This document shows positions 27,666-35,940 of a stretch of DNA of 64,000 nucleotides, in pieces. Source of the stretch: DATLGB01 sp963724135 (GTDB taxonomy: Bacteria; Actinomycetota; Thermoleophilia; Solirubrobacterales; Solirubrobacteraceae). The position numbers and the translations under genes were made by a program. Location: assembly GCA_963724135.1 (NCBI GenBank), contig CAVRTA010000004.1, positions 372,001 to 436,000 on the forward strand, given 5' to 3'. Position 1 is the stretch's first letter; the number at the start of each line of letters is the position of its first letter. The notes beneath the pieces were generated by a model that was given only the letters and a program-made list of their open reading frames with translations, was not told where the DNA came from and ran no database searches.

Positions 27666-28087
27666 TGCAGCTGCCCGCGGACCGCCCCGTTGGGGAAGTC
27701 CGAGTTGTGCACGTTGACGTAGAAGCGGCCAGGCTTGCGCGTGATGTCCTTGATCGTCGCCTTCGGCACCTCCGTGGCGCACCCCTCCAGTCTGCTGCCG
27801 CCGTTCCCGGCGAAGAGGGAGACGACCACGTCGCCGGAGACACCCTTCTTGCCGGCGTGGATGTGGGCGGCGCTGGCGCCGTCGATCCTCCTGGTCGTGA
27901 TCTCGTAACAGACCTTGCCCTTCTTGGCGTTCAGGCGCAGCTCCGCGTTGCCGCGGCCGTCGGAATCGCCCGGGCCCGGCACTTCGGTCTTGCCCTTGAG
28001 CTTGGCGTGGAGATGGACCGGTTTGGCTGCGGCGGCGGCGGGCAGGGCCAGCGCGCCCGCGGCGGTCAGCAGAACGATCTTTCGCAT
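27650..28087 (-). CDS. Secreted CHRD domain protein
   Basis: 145 residues. Signal peptide MRKIVLLTAAGALALPAAAA, then a CHRD (chordin-like) beta domain: GKTEVPGPGDSDGRGNAELR, ASAAHIHAGKKGVSGDVVVS and FYVNVHNSDFPNGAVRGQLH. The domain is found in extracellular bacterial proteins of unknown function. It is a single-gene unit between convergent and co-oriented neighbours. Confidence 0.85.
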   Translation of the reverse strand: MRKIVLLTAAGALALPAAAAAKPVHLHAKLKGKTEVPGPGDSDGRGNAELRLNAKKGKVCYEITTRRIDGASAAHIHAGKKGVSGDVVVSLFAGNGGSRLEGCATEVPKATIKDITRKPGRFYVNVHNSDFPNGAVRGQLHHEDE

Positions 28088-28114
28088 GGGCGGCAGTATG
28101 CCGCGATCGTCTAG

Positions 28115-29465
28115 CTAGGGCAGCAGGTCGTCGACGAGCTGCGTGGCGTCGTCGACGGTGTTGCCGACGGCGTCGGTGGTCTTCTTGACCGTGTTGCCGG
28201 CGACGGGCGGCAGCCTGCTCGCGACGTTGTCGCCGGCACTGCGAACCGCATCCGTGACGGGCTTGGTCGCGTTAGCGACCGCGCCGGATGTGGCAGCGCT
28301 GGAGCCGGTGCTCGCCGTGATGGCGGTGCTTGTCGTGGGCGCCGCCGTGGTGGTGTCGGCTGAACCCGGGCCGCCGCGGTTGCCGCGGCGCCTGGCAGCC
28401 CGCATGCGGCGCTCGGTCGCGCGCTCGGACTTCGCCGTCGTCCCGGAGGCGCCTGTGGCCTGTGCGGCGTCGCTGACCGGCTTCTTGGCGGCGGCGGACT
28501 CGGTCGCCCCGCTCTTCACGGCGCTGTCGCGCGGGGCAACGTCCTGGCCGATGACGGCGGCCGCGCCGGTGGCCAGCGCGGCGACCGCGAGGACGGTCGC
28601 GGCCGCGCTCGCCCCCACGCCCGACGTGGCGGCGAGGCCGCCTGCGCCGGCTCCTACGCCGGCGCCGTTGCCCCCGAAGACGGCGCCGAGAGCGCCGACC
28701 TTGGCCGCGAGCAGCCCGGCGGGCTTGATCGCGATCGGCCAGGGCGCGACCGCGAGCCGCTCGTGCAGCACGCTGCGCAGCCCCTGCGCCTCGCGGGCGC
28801 AGTAGCGGCAGCGCGACGTGCCGCTCGACAGCGTGTCCATCGCGGTGCGATCGCCGAGCGCGGCGTCGACGACCTTGCCGACGTGCTGATCGCATGCGCG
28901 GCCGAGGATCTGGGCGGAGATCGCGTCGCGCAGCTTCGACAGACCGGACTCGCGGTGCTGCAGGTACTGGCGCGGGTGCAGGCGCAACGCCGCTCGGGAG
29001 GTGCGCGTGTCGCGGCCGGCACCGATCTCGAGCTGCAGAACCGCACGCTCGAGCCCGCCGAGGCCGTCGTCGACGAAGTCCGCGAGCTCCTCGCGCCGGA
29101 CCTCGGGCTGGACCGGCTCGGTGCCCTCGCGGCGCAGCAGCGCGCTCGACTCGTTCAGGCACCAGCCGACGTGGACGTGGCGCAGCGACTCCGTGAGCCG
29201 ATCGGCGAGCTCGGCGGCGAGTGCGCGACGCTCGAGCGAGGCCGGGGTGCGGGTGCGCAGCTCGGTGAAGGCGCGCTCCACGGCCTGCTCGCGCAGCGAC
29301 TCGGGAAGGTGGCGGTATGAGCGGCGGGCCTGGCGCAGCGCCCACGGTGCGGCTGTCGCGACAGAACGCGTCGACGACGGCGCGCTGGGGCTTGGTGAGG
29401 GGGGAGAAGCGGCCGACGTCCGCGTCGACCGGCACGCCACGTCGCGGCAGCGCGGGTGCGCGCAT
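28115..29465 (-). CDS. Sigma-70-like protein with membrane segment and long Ala/Thr-rich tail (one frame break)
   Basis: About 449 residues from ATG 29465. The N-terminal part (FSPLTKPQRAVVDAFCRDSR), joined after one extra base near 29342 to ALRQARRSYRHLPESLREQA, resembles degenerate sigma region 2. LERAVLQLEIGAGRDTRTSR with RQYLQHRESGLSKLRDAI resembles region 4. A CRYC pair, a hydrophobic Gly/Ala stretch, an ATVLAVAALATGAAAVIG helix and a ~130-residue Thr/Ala-rich extracellular tail follow. It could be a membrane-tethered regulator. The sigma assignment is inference from pattern only. Confidence 0.5.
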
Positions 29466-29571
29466 GATCGAGCTGTCGGCGGCGGGTTCGGTGGTCCATG
29501 GGGTAGCGGCCCCTCCCGAAACGCATCGGCAATCGCGCCGAAATGCTTTAGCCGAGTGCTTCCGAGGCCAC

Positions 29572-30447
29572 TTAAGGTAGCCCGACGCGAGCCGACTTTC
29601 GCCAGTGGGGCCCAGCACCGATAGGGCGATCCCGACCACGATCGCCGCGCCGCCCGCCAGGCTGACGGTCCCGAAGGGGTCGCCGAACGCCGCCGCCCCG
29701 AGCGCCACGCCGACGAGTGGCTCGAGGTTCACGAACGCGCCGGCGACCTCGGCGCTCGTGCGCGCCTGTCCGTACGCGTAGAGCGTGAACGGAATCAGCG
29801 AGCCGACGGTGATCAGGCCGACGGCCGCGAGCAGCTGATCGCCCGAGGGCGCCGCCGCCGGCGGCGCGCCCGCGATCAGCGCGATCGGCAGCACGGCCAG
29901 GGCGGCGGCAGCCCATCTGCACGGCGGTGACGGCGGTCGCGTCGCGGCCGGGGAGCAACGACGCCTGCGCGACGATCATCGCCGCCGACAGCACGGCCGA
30001 GGCGAGGATCAGCGCGTCGCCCTGCCACGACGCGTCGCCGCTCGAACCGGCGACGAGCCCGATGCCGGCCAGCGCGGCGGCGAAGCCGGCCCAGGCCCGC
30101 GGGCCCGCGCTGGCGCGGCCGAGCCCGGCGGCGGCGAGTGCGACGAGGACCGGGACCGCGCCCAGGATGACCGCCGCATGGCTGACGCTCGTGCGCTCGA
30201 TGCCGACGTTCTGGAGCACGATGACAACGCCGAAGCCGGCCGCGCCCCATGCCGCGACCAGCGGTGTCGCGGCCGCGCGCAGGTGCCTGCGCGCGACCAG
30301 CGCCAGCAGCGGGGCGGCGAGCCCGAAGCGCGCGACCGTCGTCCACGCAGGGTCCAGCCAGCCGAGGACGACCTTGGTCAGCGGCACGGTCAGTCCCCAG
30401 GCGAGCCCGGCGACGGTGAGTGCGATGAGGGCACGACGATTGTTCAC
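29572..30447 (-). CDS. EamA/DMT-family transporter (two frame breaks)
   Basis: About 290 residues and ten hydrophobic segments: ALTVAGLAWGLTVPLTKVVL at the start, ILASAVLSAAMIVAQASLLP in the middle, then after one extra base near 29914 LPIALIAG and LITVGSLIPFTLYAYGQART, GAFVNLEPLVGVALGAAAFG. A further one-base shift before TAA 29572-29574 is needed to end the gene; without it the frame runs into the downstream sigma-like gene. It is divergent from an Lrp-type regulator, the usual partner of amino-acid exporters of this family. GTG 30447. Confidence 0.78.
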   Translation of the reverse strand: MNNRRALIALTVAGLAWGLTVPLTKVVLGWLDPAWTTVARFGLAAPLLALVARRHLRAAATPLVAAWGAAGFGVVIVLQNVGIERTSVSHAAVILGAVPVLVALAAAGLGRASAGPRAWAGFAAALAGIGLVAGSSGDASWQGDALILASAVLSAAMIVAQASLLPGRDATAVTAVQMGCRRPGRAADRADRGRAAGGGALGRSAARGRRPDHRRLADSVHALRVRTGAHERRGRRRVREPRATRRRGARGGGVRRPLRDRQPGGRRGDRGRDRPIGAGPHWRKSARVGLP

Positions 30448-30472
30448 GACCGTCACAGTACGCCGCGATGAA

Positions 30473-30491
30473 CGGAACCATCTGGTTTCCG
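30473..30491. promoter_or_regulatory. Palindromic operator candidate A in the eamA/lrp spacer
   Basis: CGGAACCA and TGGTTTCCG flank TC, symmetric except for one extra base. Its centre lies about 25 bp from the second palindrome (30498-30516), a spacing suited to cooperative binding of Lrp/AsnC proteins. Confidence 0.45.
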
Positions 30492-30497
30492 CCACTA

Positions 30498-30516
30498 GAC
30501 GGAATATTATTTCGTC
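30498..30516. promoter_or_regulatory. Palindromic operator candidate B just upstream of lrp
   Basis: GACGGAATA and TATTTCGTC around a single T; arms match at 8 of 9 positions. It ends 2 bp before the ATG of the Lrp-type gene and is strongly AT-rich against the surroundings. Binding by the Lrp-type protein encoded next to it is the simplest reading. Confidence 0.5.
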
Positions 30517-30518
30517 TC

Positions 30519-30997
30519 ATGGCCGTTGAACTAGACGAGATTGACTTCCAGCTGCTCACCGAGCTGCAGGACGACGCGGACCGCACCAACGTGGAGCTGG
30601 CGCGCATCGTCGGTCTGTCGCCGGCGGCGACGCTGAATCGCGTGCGGCGGCTCAAGGAGAGCGGGCTCATCCGCGGCATCGGCGCTCGGCTCGACCCCGA
30701 GGCCGCCGGCTTCCCGCTGCGCGTCTTCGTGTCGCTGACGCTCGCCCGCCACGACGACGCCTCGCACCGGCGTCTGCGAGCGCGCCGTGCGCGAGATCCC
30801 GCAGGTGATCCGCGCCGACTGGGTCTCCGGGGAGACCGACGCGCTGCTCGAGATGGTGGCGCGGTCGATCGCGCGAGATGCAGCGCGTGCAGAACCTGCT
30901 CGCCTCCCGCGGCGGCGTGCAGCGCATCACCACGCTGCTGCGGATGTCGGAGCTCAAGCCGCCGTCGCCTCTCCCGCTAGCTTCCCGGGCGGCGTGA
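30519..30997 (+). CDS. Lrp/AsnC-family regulator (two frame breaks)
   Basis: About 158 residues. N-terminal HTH: ELDEIDFQLLTELQDDADRT, then LARIVGLSPAATLNRVRRLK. The C-terminal RAM/ligand part lies in shifted frames: VREIPQVIRADWVSGETDAL, then EMQRVQNLLASRGGVQRITT. Breaks near 30770 and 30875 each equal one extra base. The stop (30995-30997) overlaps GTG 30994 of the next gene. It probably controls the divergent EamA transporter through the two palindromes at 30473-30516. Confidence 0.85.
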
Positions 30998-32128
30998 CCG
31001 AGCTGACGCACACGGCGGTCGGGACGTGGAGCGGCGGTCGCTTCATGCACTTCGGCGAGCCGCTCGACGACGCCCGCCTGGAGGCGCTGCTGCGGCCCGG
31101 CGACGGCATCGCGACGGTGATCACCGCCGACACCTACGGGCAGGGCGACGCGGATGCCCTGCTCGGCCGCGCGCTGCGGGGAGTGCCGACGCGACGACTA
31201 CGCGCTGGTCGGCGCGATCGGCCACGACTTCTACGCGGGCGAGCGCGACGGGCCGCGCGGGCTTCCCGCGCTTCACCGACCCGCGGCTGCGCGGCCCGGA
31301 CGAGTACGACGGCGTACGTGCGGATGGCGGCCGAGCGCTCGCTCGAGCGGCTCGGCGTCGACGCCTTCGACCTGCTGCTGCTGCACAACCCCGATCGCAC
31401 GGGCTACACGAGCACGGCGGTGTGGGACGCGCTGGAGGCGGTTCGGGCGGCCGGCCTGACGCGGCTTCTCGGCGTCGCGCCCGGGCCGGCCAACGGGTTC
31501 ACGCTCGACGTCATCGACTGCTTCGAGCGCTTCGGCGAGCGCATCGACTGGGCGATGCTGATCCTCAACCCGCTCGAGCCCTGGCCGGGCGAGCTGGCGC
31601 TCGAGGCGGCCGCGCGCCACGGTGTGGACGTGATCACGCGCGTCGTCGACTACGGCGGGCTCTTCCACGACGACGTCCTCGCGGGCCACGAGTTCGCGCG
31701 CGGCGACCATCGCGGCTTCCGGCCCGCAGGGATGGGTCGAGGCGGGCCGGCAGAAGCTCGACCGCATGCGGCCGATCGCCGAGCGTCACGGGCTGACGCC
31801 GCTTCAGCTCGCCTGCCAGTGGAACCTCGCGCATACAGCCGTCAGGTGCGCCGCGCCGACGCTGATCCAGGAGGTCGGCGCGGCGGCCAGGCCGATCGAG
31901 GCCAAGCGGGCCGAGCTGGCGGGCGTGCCCGCCGGGGTGCTGCTGTCGGCGGAGGAGGTCGCCGAGATCCGGGCGATCGGCGACAACAGCGGCAGCATGG
32001 CGCTCAAGGGCGCCTCGCCGCAGCACTCAGGCGAGGAGCGGCCCGATCGCTGGGGGATGGACGACCGGCTCGCGGAGGTCGCGCGCCGCTACGACATCGA
32101 CCCCGTCCGCGATCTCGTGCAGGCATAG
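30994..32128 (+). CDS. Aldo/keto reductase-family protein (four frame breaks)
   Basis: About 376 residues. TIM-barrel reductase pattern: AVGTWSGGRFMHFGEPLDDA, ADTYGQGDADALLGRALR, DDYALVGAIGHDFYAG, ERLGVDAFDLLLLHNPDRTG, and the C-terminal cofactor loop region IAERHGLTPLQLACQWNLAH with AAPTLIQEVGAAARPIEAK. Extra bases near 31189, 31262, 31311 and 31731 break it. Substrate unknown. Its GTG overlaps the Lrp stop, so it may be regulated with it. The last 102 bp overlap the convergent HD-GYP frame. Confidence 0.78.
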
Positions 32129-32593
32129 GACGAGGCCGGCCTCGAACAGCACGCCGGCCTGGGTGTCCAGTTCAGCGAACGCCGCCTCGGGCGACCGTGC
32201 CGCGCGGTAGGGGCGGGTCGAGGTCATCGCGTCGAACGAGTCGGCGACGGCGATGATCCGCGCTCCCAGCGGGATCTCCTCGCCGGCCAGCCCCGCCGGG
32301 TAGCCGGAGCCGTCGAGCCGCTCGTGGTGGCAGCGGATCATCGCGACGACCTCCGGCTCGGCCACGTCTGCGACCAGCGCCGCGCCGTCGGACGGGTGGC
32401 GCTGCACCATCTCGACCTCCTCCGCCGTCAGCGGTCCGGGCTTGATCAGGATCGCGTGGGGGACGAGGTACTTGCCGAGGTCGTGCAAGGCGGCCGCCTT
32501 GCGCACGTGCGCGACCTCTTCCGTCGAGAGGCTGAGCAGCTTGGCGATCGCCTCGCTGTAGCGCGCCACGCGCAGCGAGTGTGTTCCGAGCAC
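32027..32593 (-). CDS. HD-GYP domain protein (probable c-di-GMP phosphodiesterase)
   Basis: 188 residues holding mainly the HD-GYP domain: HSLRVARYSEAIAKLLSL, metal-binding ALHDLGKYLVPHAILIK, the HHERLDGSGYPAGLAGEEIP signature and RIIAVADSFDAMTSTRPYR. No sensor domain precedes it. The last ~34 residues overlap the aldo/keto reductase gene on the other strand and do not fit the family; the real end may be near 32130 with an undetected frame break. Start GTG 32593. Confidence 0.8.
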   Translation of the reverse strand: MLGTHSLRVARYSEAIAKLLSLSTEEVAHVRKAAALHDLGKYLVPHAILIKPGPLTAEEVEMVQRHPSDGAALVADVAEPEVVAMIRCHHERLDGSGYPAGLAGEEIPLGARIIAVADSFDAMTSTRPYRAARSPEAAFAELDTQAGVLFEAGLVLCLHEIADGVDVVAARDLREPVVHPPAIGPLLA

Positions 32594-32646
32594 GGCGCCG
32601 TTCTTCGCCGCCCGCGGCCGGGCCCCTTCTAAGCGAACGGAGTCGT

Positions 32647-32928
32647 TCAGCGCGCGGTCGGCGTGACCGGCCCGCAGGCGGTCAGATCGTCGAGCAGGCG
32701 CTGCGCGCGCTCCTCCGTCCAGCGCTCGGACTCGACGAGGCTGTGGGCGAGATTCTCGGCGTCGGCGATCGCCTCGCGGGCACCCGCCCCGTCGAGGTCC
32801 TCGGAGAACAGCAGGGTGTCGGCGGCCGTCCGCACCCGCGCGACCTCCTCGGGCTGGAGCTTGGTGGCCCCCAGTTCATCGATGGTCGCGACGATCCGGC
32901 CGTAGGCCTTGGCTCGATCGCTGGTCAT
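32647..32928 (-). CDS. Small hypothetical helical protein
   Basis: 93 residues from ATG 32928, predicted all-helical and acidic (KLQPEEVARVRTAADTLLFS, then AENLAHSLVESERWTEERAQ). No family recognised. Its ATG overlaps the stop of the sucrase/ferredoxin-like gene (ATGA), so it is the last gene of a four-gene minus-strand operon that starts at the SGNH gene. Confidence 0.65.
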   Translation of the reverse strand: MTSDRAKAYGRIVATIDELGATKLQPEEVARVRTAADTLLFSEDLDGAGAREAIADAENLAHSLVESERWTEERAQRLLDDLTACGPVTPTAR

Positions 32929-33704
32929 GGGATCAGTGTAGGTACGGCCACCCGCCAGATCCCGGGGTCCTCGTTCTTTCCTGACACTCCGCAGGACAGG
33001 GGACGGACCGTGCCGGTCGGCTCCCGGACGACCGTGGCGGTCAGCTCGCCACCCGGGATCGCCAGCCGGACGGCGTCCCCGTCGAGCCGTCCGCTGACTT
33101 CCGCGATCGCGTTCAGTCCGAGCGCGCGGCGCACGTAGAGCTCCGCGGCCTGCACGGAGGCGGGACGGCCCGCGACGCCGCGCAGGTGCCCGAGCGGCAG
33201 CCGGCCCGCTAGCACCTCTCCCACCAGCACCTCGGCCTCCTCGGGCGCGACGCGGCCGAGCCACACGCCCGCCGGCAGCACCGCCAGCGTGCCCGCGAAG
33301 CGATGCCCGCCGAGATGCGAGCTGTGCCAGGGCTCGAACCGGGCCAGCGCGCGGTGCAGCGGCAGCCCGCGGCGCGCGCAGCAGGGGTCGCGCGTCGAGT
33401 GCGTGCAGACGAGGACGAGCGGGCCGTCCACCGGCTCGCCGTCCAGCCGCTCGAGCGTCCCGCCGACATGAGCGAGCCAGGCCTGCGGCCGCTCGCACTC
33501 GTAGCGCGCCGTCTGTCGCCGCACGACCTGCACCCTCGCGCCCAGCTCCGCCGCGCGCTCGAGCAGCTCGGGCGGCACCCGCTCGGTGGCATCCCGCCCC
33601 CACGGGCCTGGTTGCTCGACGACGAGCACCCGCTCCTCTTCGGGTGCGGTCCCGATCAGCTCCTCGCCGAGTGCGAGGGAGGTCTCGGCGCAGATCACAT
33701 CCAC
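32925..33704 (-). CDS. Sucrase/ferredoxin-like family protein
   Basis: 259 residues. It has the family's cysteine/histidine motifs: VCTHSTRDPCCARRGLPLHR and WHSSHLGGHRFAGTLAVLPA, which in thioredoxin-like ferredoxins and Apd1-type proteins hold a 2Fe-2S cluster. The C-terminal ~80 residues form an extra domain ending in a hydrophobic PTLIP. Role unknown; possibly redox. It overlaps the hexapeptide-repeat gene upstream by 10 bp. Confidence 0.8.
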   Translation of the reverse strand: MDVICAETSLALGEELIGTAPEEERVLVVEQPGPWGRDATERVPPELLERAAELGARVQVVRRQTARYECERPQAWLAHVGGTLERLDGEPVDGPLVLVCTHSTRDPCCARRGLPLHRALARFEPWHSSHLGGHRFAGTLAVLPAGVWLGRVAPEEAEVLVGEVLAGRLPLGHLRGVAGRPASVQAAELYVRRALGLNAIAEVSGRLDGDAVRLAIPGGELTATVVREPTGTVRPLSCGVSGKNEDPGIWRVAVPTLIP

Positions 33705-34063
33705 ACGGAGCCCTCCGGCACGCGCCCGCCCGCAGGCACCTGCGCGCCGCGCTCGATGACCGCGCGGTGGCCGATCACGGCGCCGGCTCCGATCGTGATC
33801 GGGCTGGCGTCGAGCGGCTGGTGGCGGACGGGGGTCTCGGGATCGTCGTGGCGGTGGGCGAAGTCGACCAGCACGACGTCGTCGCCGAGCACCGCGCCGT
33901 CGCCGATGTCGATGCCGGCGTGGGCGAGGATCACGCAGCGCGCCCCGAGCCGGGCGCCGGCGCCGACGCGCACCGTCGCGCCGCGGACGTGGAAGCGCGT
34001 CCCCTCGCCGATCACCGCGTCGGGAGCGACGTCGAGCGAGCCGCCGCCGGCCACGTCCCTCAT
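33695..34063 (-). CDS. Left-handed beta-helix (hexapeptide repeat) acyltransferase-like protein
   Basis: 122 residues made of hexapeptide repeats ([LIV]Gxxxx): DAVIGEGTRFHVRGATVRVG, ARLGARCVILAHAGIDIGDG, AVLGDDVVLVDFAHRH and ITIGAGAVIGHRAVIERGAQ. The HRHDD loop resembles acetyltransferase active-site loops. It is too short to be a typical sugar acetyltransferase. ATG 34063 overlaps the SGNH stop. Confidence 0.78.
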   Translation of the reverse strand: MRDVAGGGSLDVAPDAVIGEGTRFHVRGATVRVGAGARLGARCVILAHAGIDIGDGAVLGDDVVLVDFAHRHDDPETPVRHQPLDASPITIGAGAVIGHRAVIERGAQVPAGGRVPEGSVWM

Positions 34064-34674
34064 CGCGCCTCCACCCAGCGGCGCCTGCGGTCGCGCAGGT
34101 ATTGCCAGCCCCACCAGGCGGCGTAGCGCGGCCAGCCGCGCCGCTCGACCTCGACGCGCGCCTCGCTGCGAAGGGCCGCGAGCGCCCGGTCGGCGATCTC
34201 CACCATCCCCGGCGAGGTGGGGTGGACGGCGTCGGGGAGCAGCATGCGGAAGCCGCCGAGGTCCTCGAGCCCGCAGATCTCGACGCCCTCGAGGGCGCGC
34301 AGGACCCGGTTGACGGTCAGCACGTCCGCCCCGGCGCGCGGGCGGCCGAGATCCTCGGGGATGGTGAGCACGAGCACGCGGTCGGCGGCGTCGCGGAGAG
34401 CGGCGACGATCGCGTTCACGTCACGCCCGAACGCTTCGGCGTCGAGTGCACCGCGGGCGTCGTTGGCGCCGATGAGGAGGGTGGCGAGGTCGTAGGGACC
34501 GGCGAGGCGCGGCACCTGGTCGCGCAGGACGTCGGGCGCCCGAGCCGCGTCGACGGCGAGGTTCGTGAACGGCAACTCGAGCGCCTCCGCGACCCACTGC
34601 GCCCACGATTGCGGATGAACCCCCAGCGCAGGAGCGCCCCCGCGGCCGCGAGTGATCGAGTCGCCCAGCGCCAC
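34060..34674 (-). CDS. SGNH/GDSL-family hydrolase
   Basis: About 204 residues. Block I is VALGDSITRGRGG (catalytic Ser), block III LLIGANDARGAL, block V LPDAVHPTSPGM (Asp/His). Such enzymes are esterases or lipases. An in-frame ATG at 34725 would add 17 residues encoded by the 37-bp palindrome; GTG 34674 is preferred because the palindrome contains the malQ stop and looks non-coding. It is first in an operon with the hexapeptide, sucrase/ferredoxin-like and small helical proteins. Confidence 0.8.
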   Translation of the reverse strand: MALGDSITRGRGGAPALGVHPQSWAQWVAEALELPFTNLAVDAARAPDVLRDQVPRLAGPYDLATLLIGANDARGALDAEAFGRDVNAIVAALRDAADRVLVLTIPEDLGRPRAGADVLTVNRVLRALEGVEICGLEDLGGFRMLLPDAVHPTSPGMVEIADRALAALRSEARVEVERRGWPRYAAWWGWQYLRDRRRRWVEAR

Positions 34675-34690
34675 CAGCCCCCGCCGGCAA

Positions 34691-34727
34691 TGATGAATAA
34701 CACCCTGACCCAGGGTGTTATTCATCA
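34691..34727. repeat. 37-bp perfect palindrome, copy A (terminator-like)
   Basis: TGATGAATAACACCCTG and its exact reverse complement flank ACC: 17-bp arms with no mismatch. The malQ stop codon (34718-34720) lies inside it. A second 37-bp copy with the same outer and inner blocks is at 48400-48436. Both copies stand just 3' of a coding sequence, which suggests a bidirectional transcription terminator or a dispersed palindromic element. Confidence 0.7.
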
Positions 34728-35888
34728 CGGCCGTGGCGTTCGGTGAGGTCGCGCAGGCGGGCGGCGTGGTCGGCGGTGAGAGCGCCCGGTTCCATGCGCC
34801 ACCGCCACGAGCCGCCCTTGGTGCCGGGCACGTTCATGCGCGCCTCCGAACCGAGGCCGAGGACGTCCTGCGCCTGGGTCATCGCCAGCTCGGCCGGCGA
34901 GGACCAGGCGAGGCCGATCATGGACCAGTGCACCGGCTCGGCGAGGCCGGAGCGCCTGCGGCGGTCACGCGGGAGCTCGGCCCACCAGCCGAGCACGGTG
35001 TCGTTGTCGTGCGTGCCGGTGTAGACCGCCTGGCGCTCCTCGTGGTTGACCGGATCGTGCACCCCCGCCTCGGGATGGAACGCGAACTGAAGCACCGCCA
35101 TCCCCGGGAACCCGAGCGACCGCCGCAGTTCGACGACGTCGTCGGTGATGTCACCGAGGTCCTCGGCGATCACCGGCAGCGACCCCAATTCCGCCTCCGC
35201 CGCACGGAAGACCGCGGCGCCCGGACCCTCCTCCCACGCTCCCTTCAGTGCCGTGGTCGAGCCCACGGGAACGGCCCAGAAGGCCTCGAACCCGCGGAAG
35301 TGATCGATGCGAACGAGGTCGAACAGAGAGAACGTGCGCCGGAGGCGCTCGATCCACCAGCGAAAGCCATCCGCCGCCAGCGCGTCCCAGTCGTACAGCG
35401 GATTGCCCCACAGCTGGCCATCGGGCGAGTAGTCGTCGGGCGGCACGCCAGCCACGGCATCGGAGCGGAAGAACTGCGGCCACGCCCGCTGGTCCGCGCC
35501 CCCGGGCGCCACGTAGATCGGCACATCGCCCATCAACCGGACGCCGGCGGAGGCCGCATACGACCGCAGCGCGGCCCACTCCCGCTCGAAGCGCAGTTGA
35601 TCCTCGAGCTCCGGCCACGAAGCGACCCAGTAGGCGTGACGCACGGCGAAGGCGTCGAGCTCGTCGGGCCCGACAGGACACGACGGATCGGCCAGCAGCG
35701 CCGGCGAGCAGGCGAACGCCGACGCCGACTTGTACGGCGAGCCGTGCCGGTCCGGCGGCCCCAGCGGCAGCATCTGCCACACCGACTGGCCCGCCTCGGC
35801 AAGCCAGTCCACGAAGCGCGTAGGCCTCGTCGTCGAGCCGCCCGGAGGGCAGCGAGGTGGGGTGGAGCTGGACGCCACTCGCGCGCAC
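34718..35888 (-). CDS. malQ: 4-alpha-glucanotransferase (GH77), one frame break
   Basis: About 390 residues, short for GH77 (usually ~500). N-terminal ASGVQLHPTSLPSGRLDDEA is joined, after one extra base near 35820, to FVDWLAEAGQSVWQMLPLGP. Catalytic features: nucleophile Asp in RIDHFRGFEAFW, acid/base Glu in VIAEDLGDI, and THDNDTVLGWW. It transfers glucan segments and shortens or lengthens maltodextrins. It is divergent from glgE with a 52-bp spacer, so it belongs to the glucan region. Start GTG 35888; its stop lies in the 37-bp palindrome. Confidence 0.88.
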
Positions 35889-35940
35889 GGCTCCACCCTT
35901 CCACGTTTTCCCCAAGAGCAATCGGGCAGGCTTCCGTGAC

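Noticed and set aside
34675..34725. ATG 34725 as the SGNH hydrolase start
   Set aside because: The added residues would be encoded by the 37-bp palindrome, which also holds the malQ stop and recurs at 48400 in non-coding DNA.
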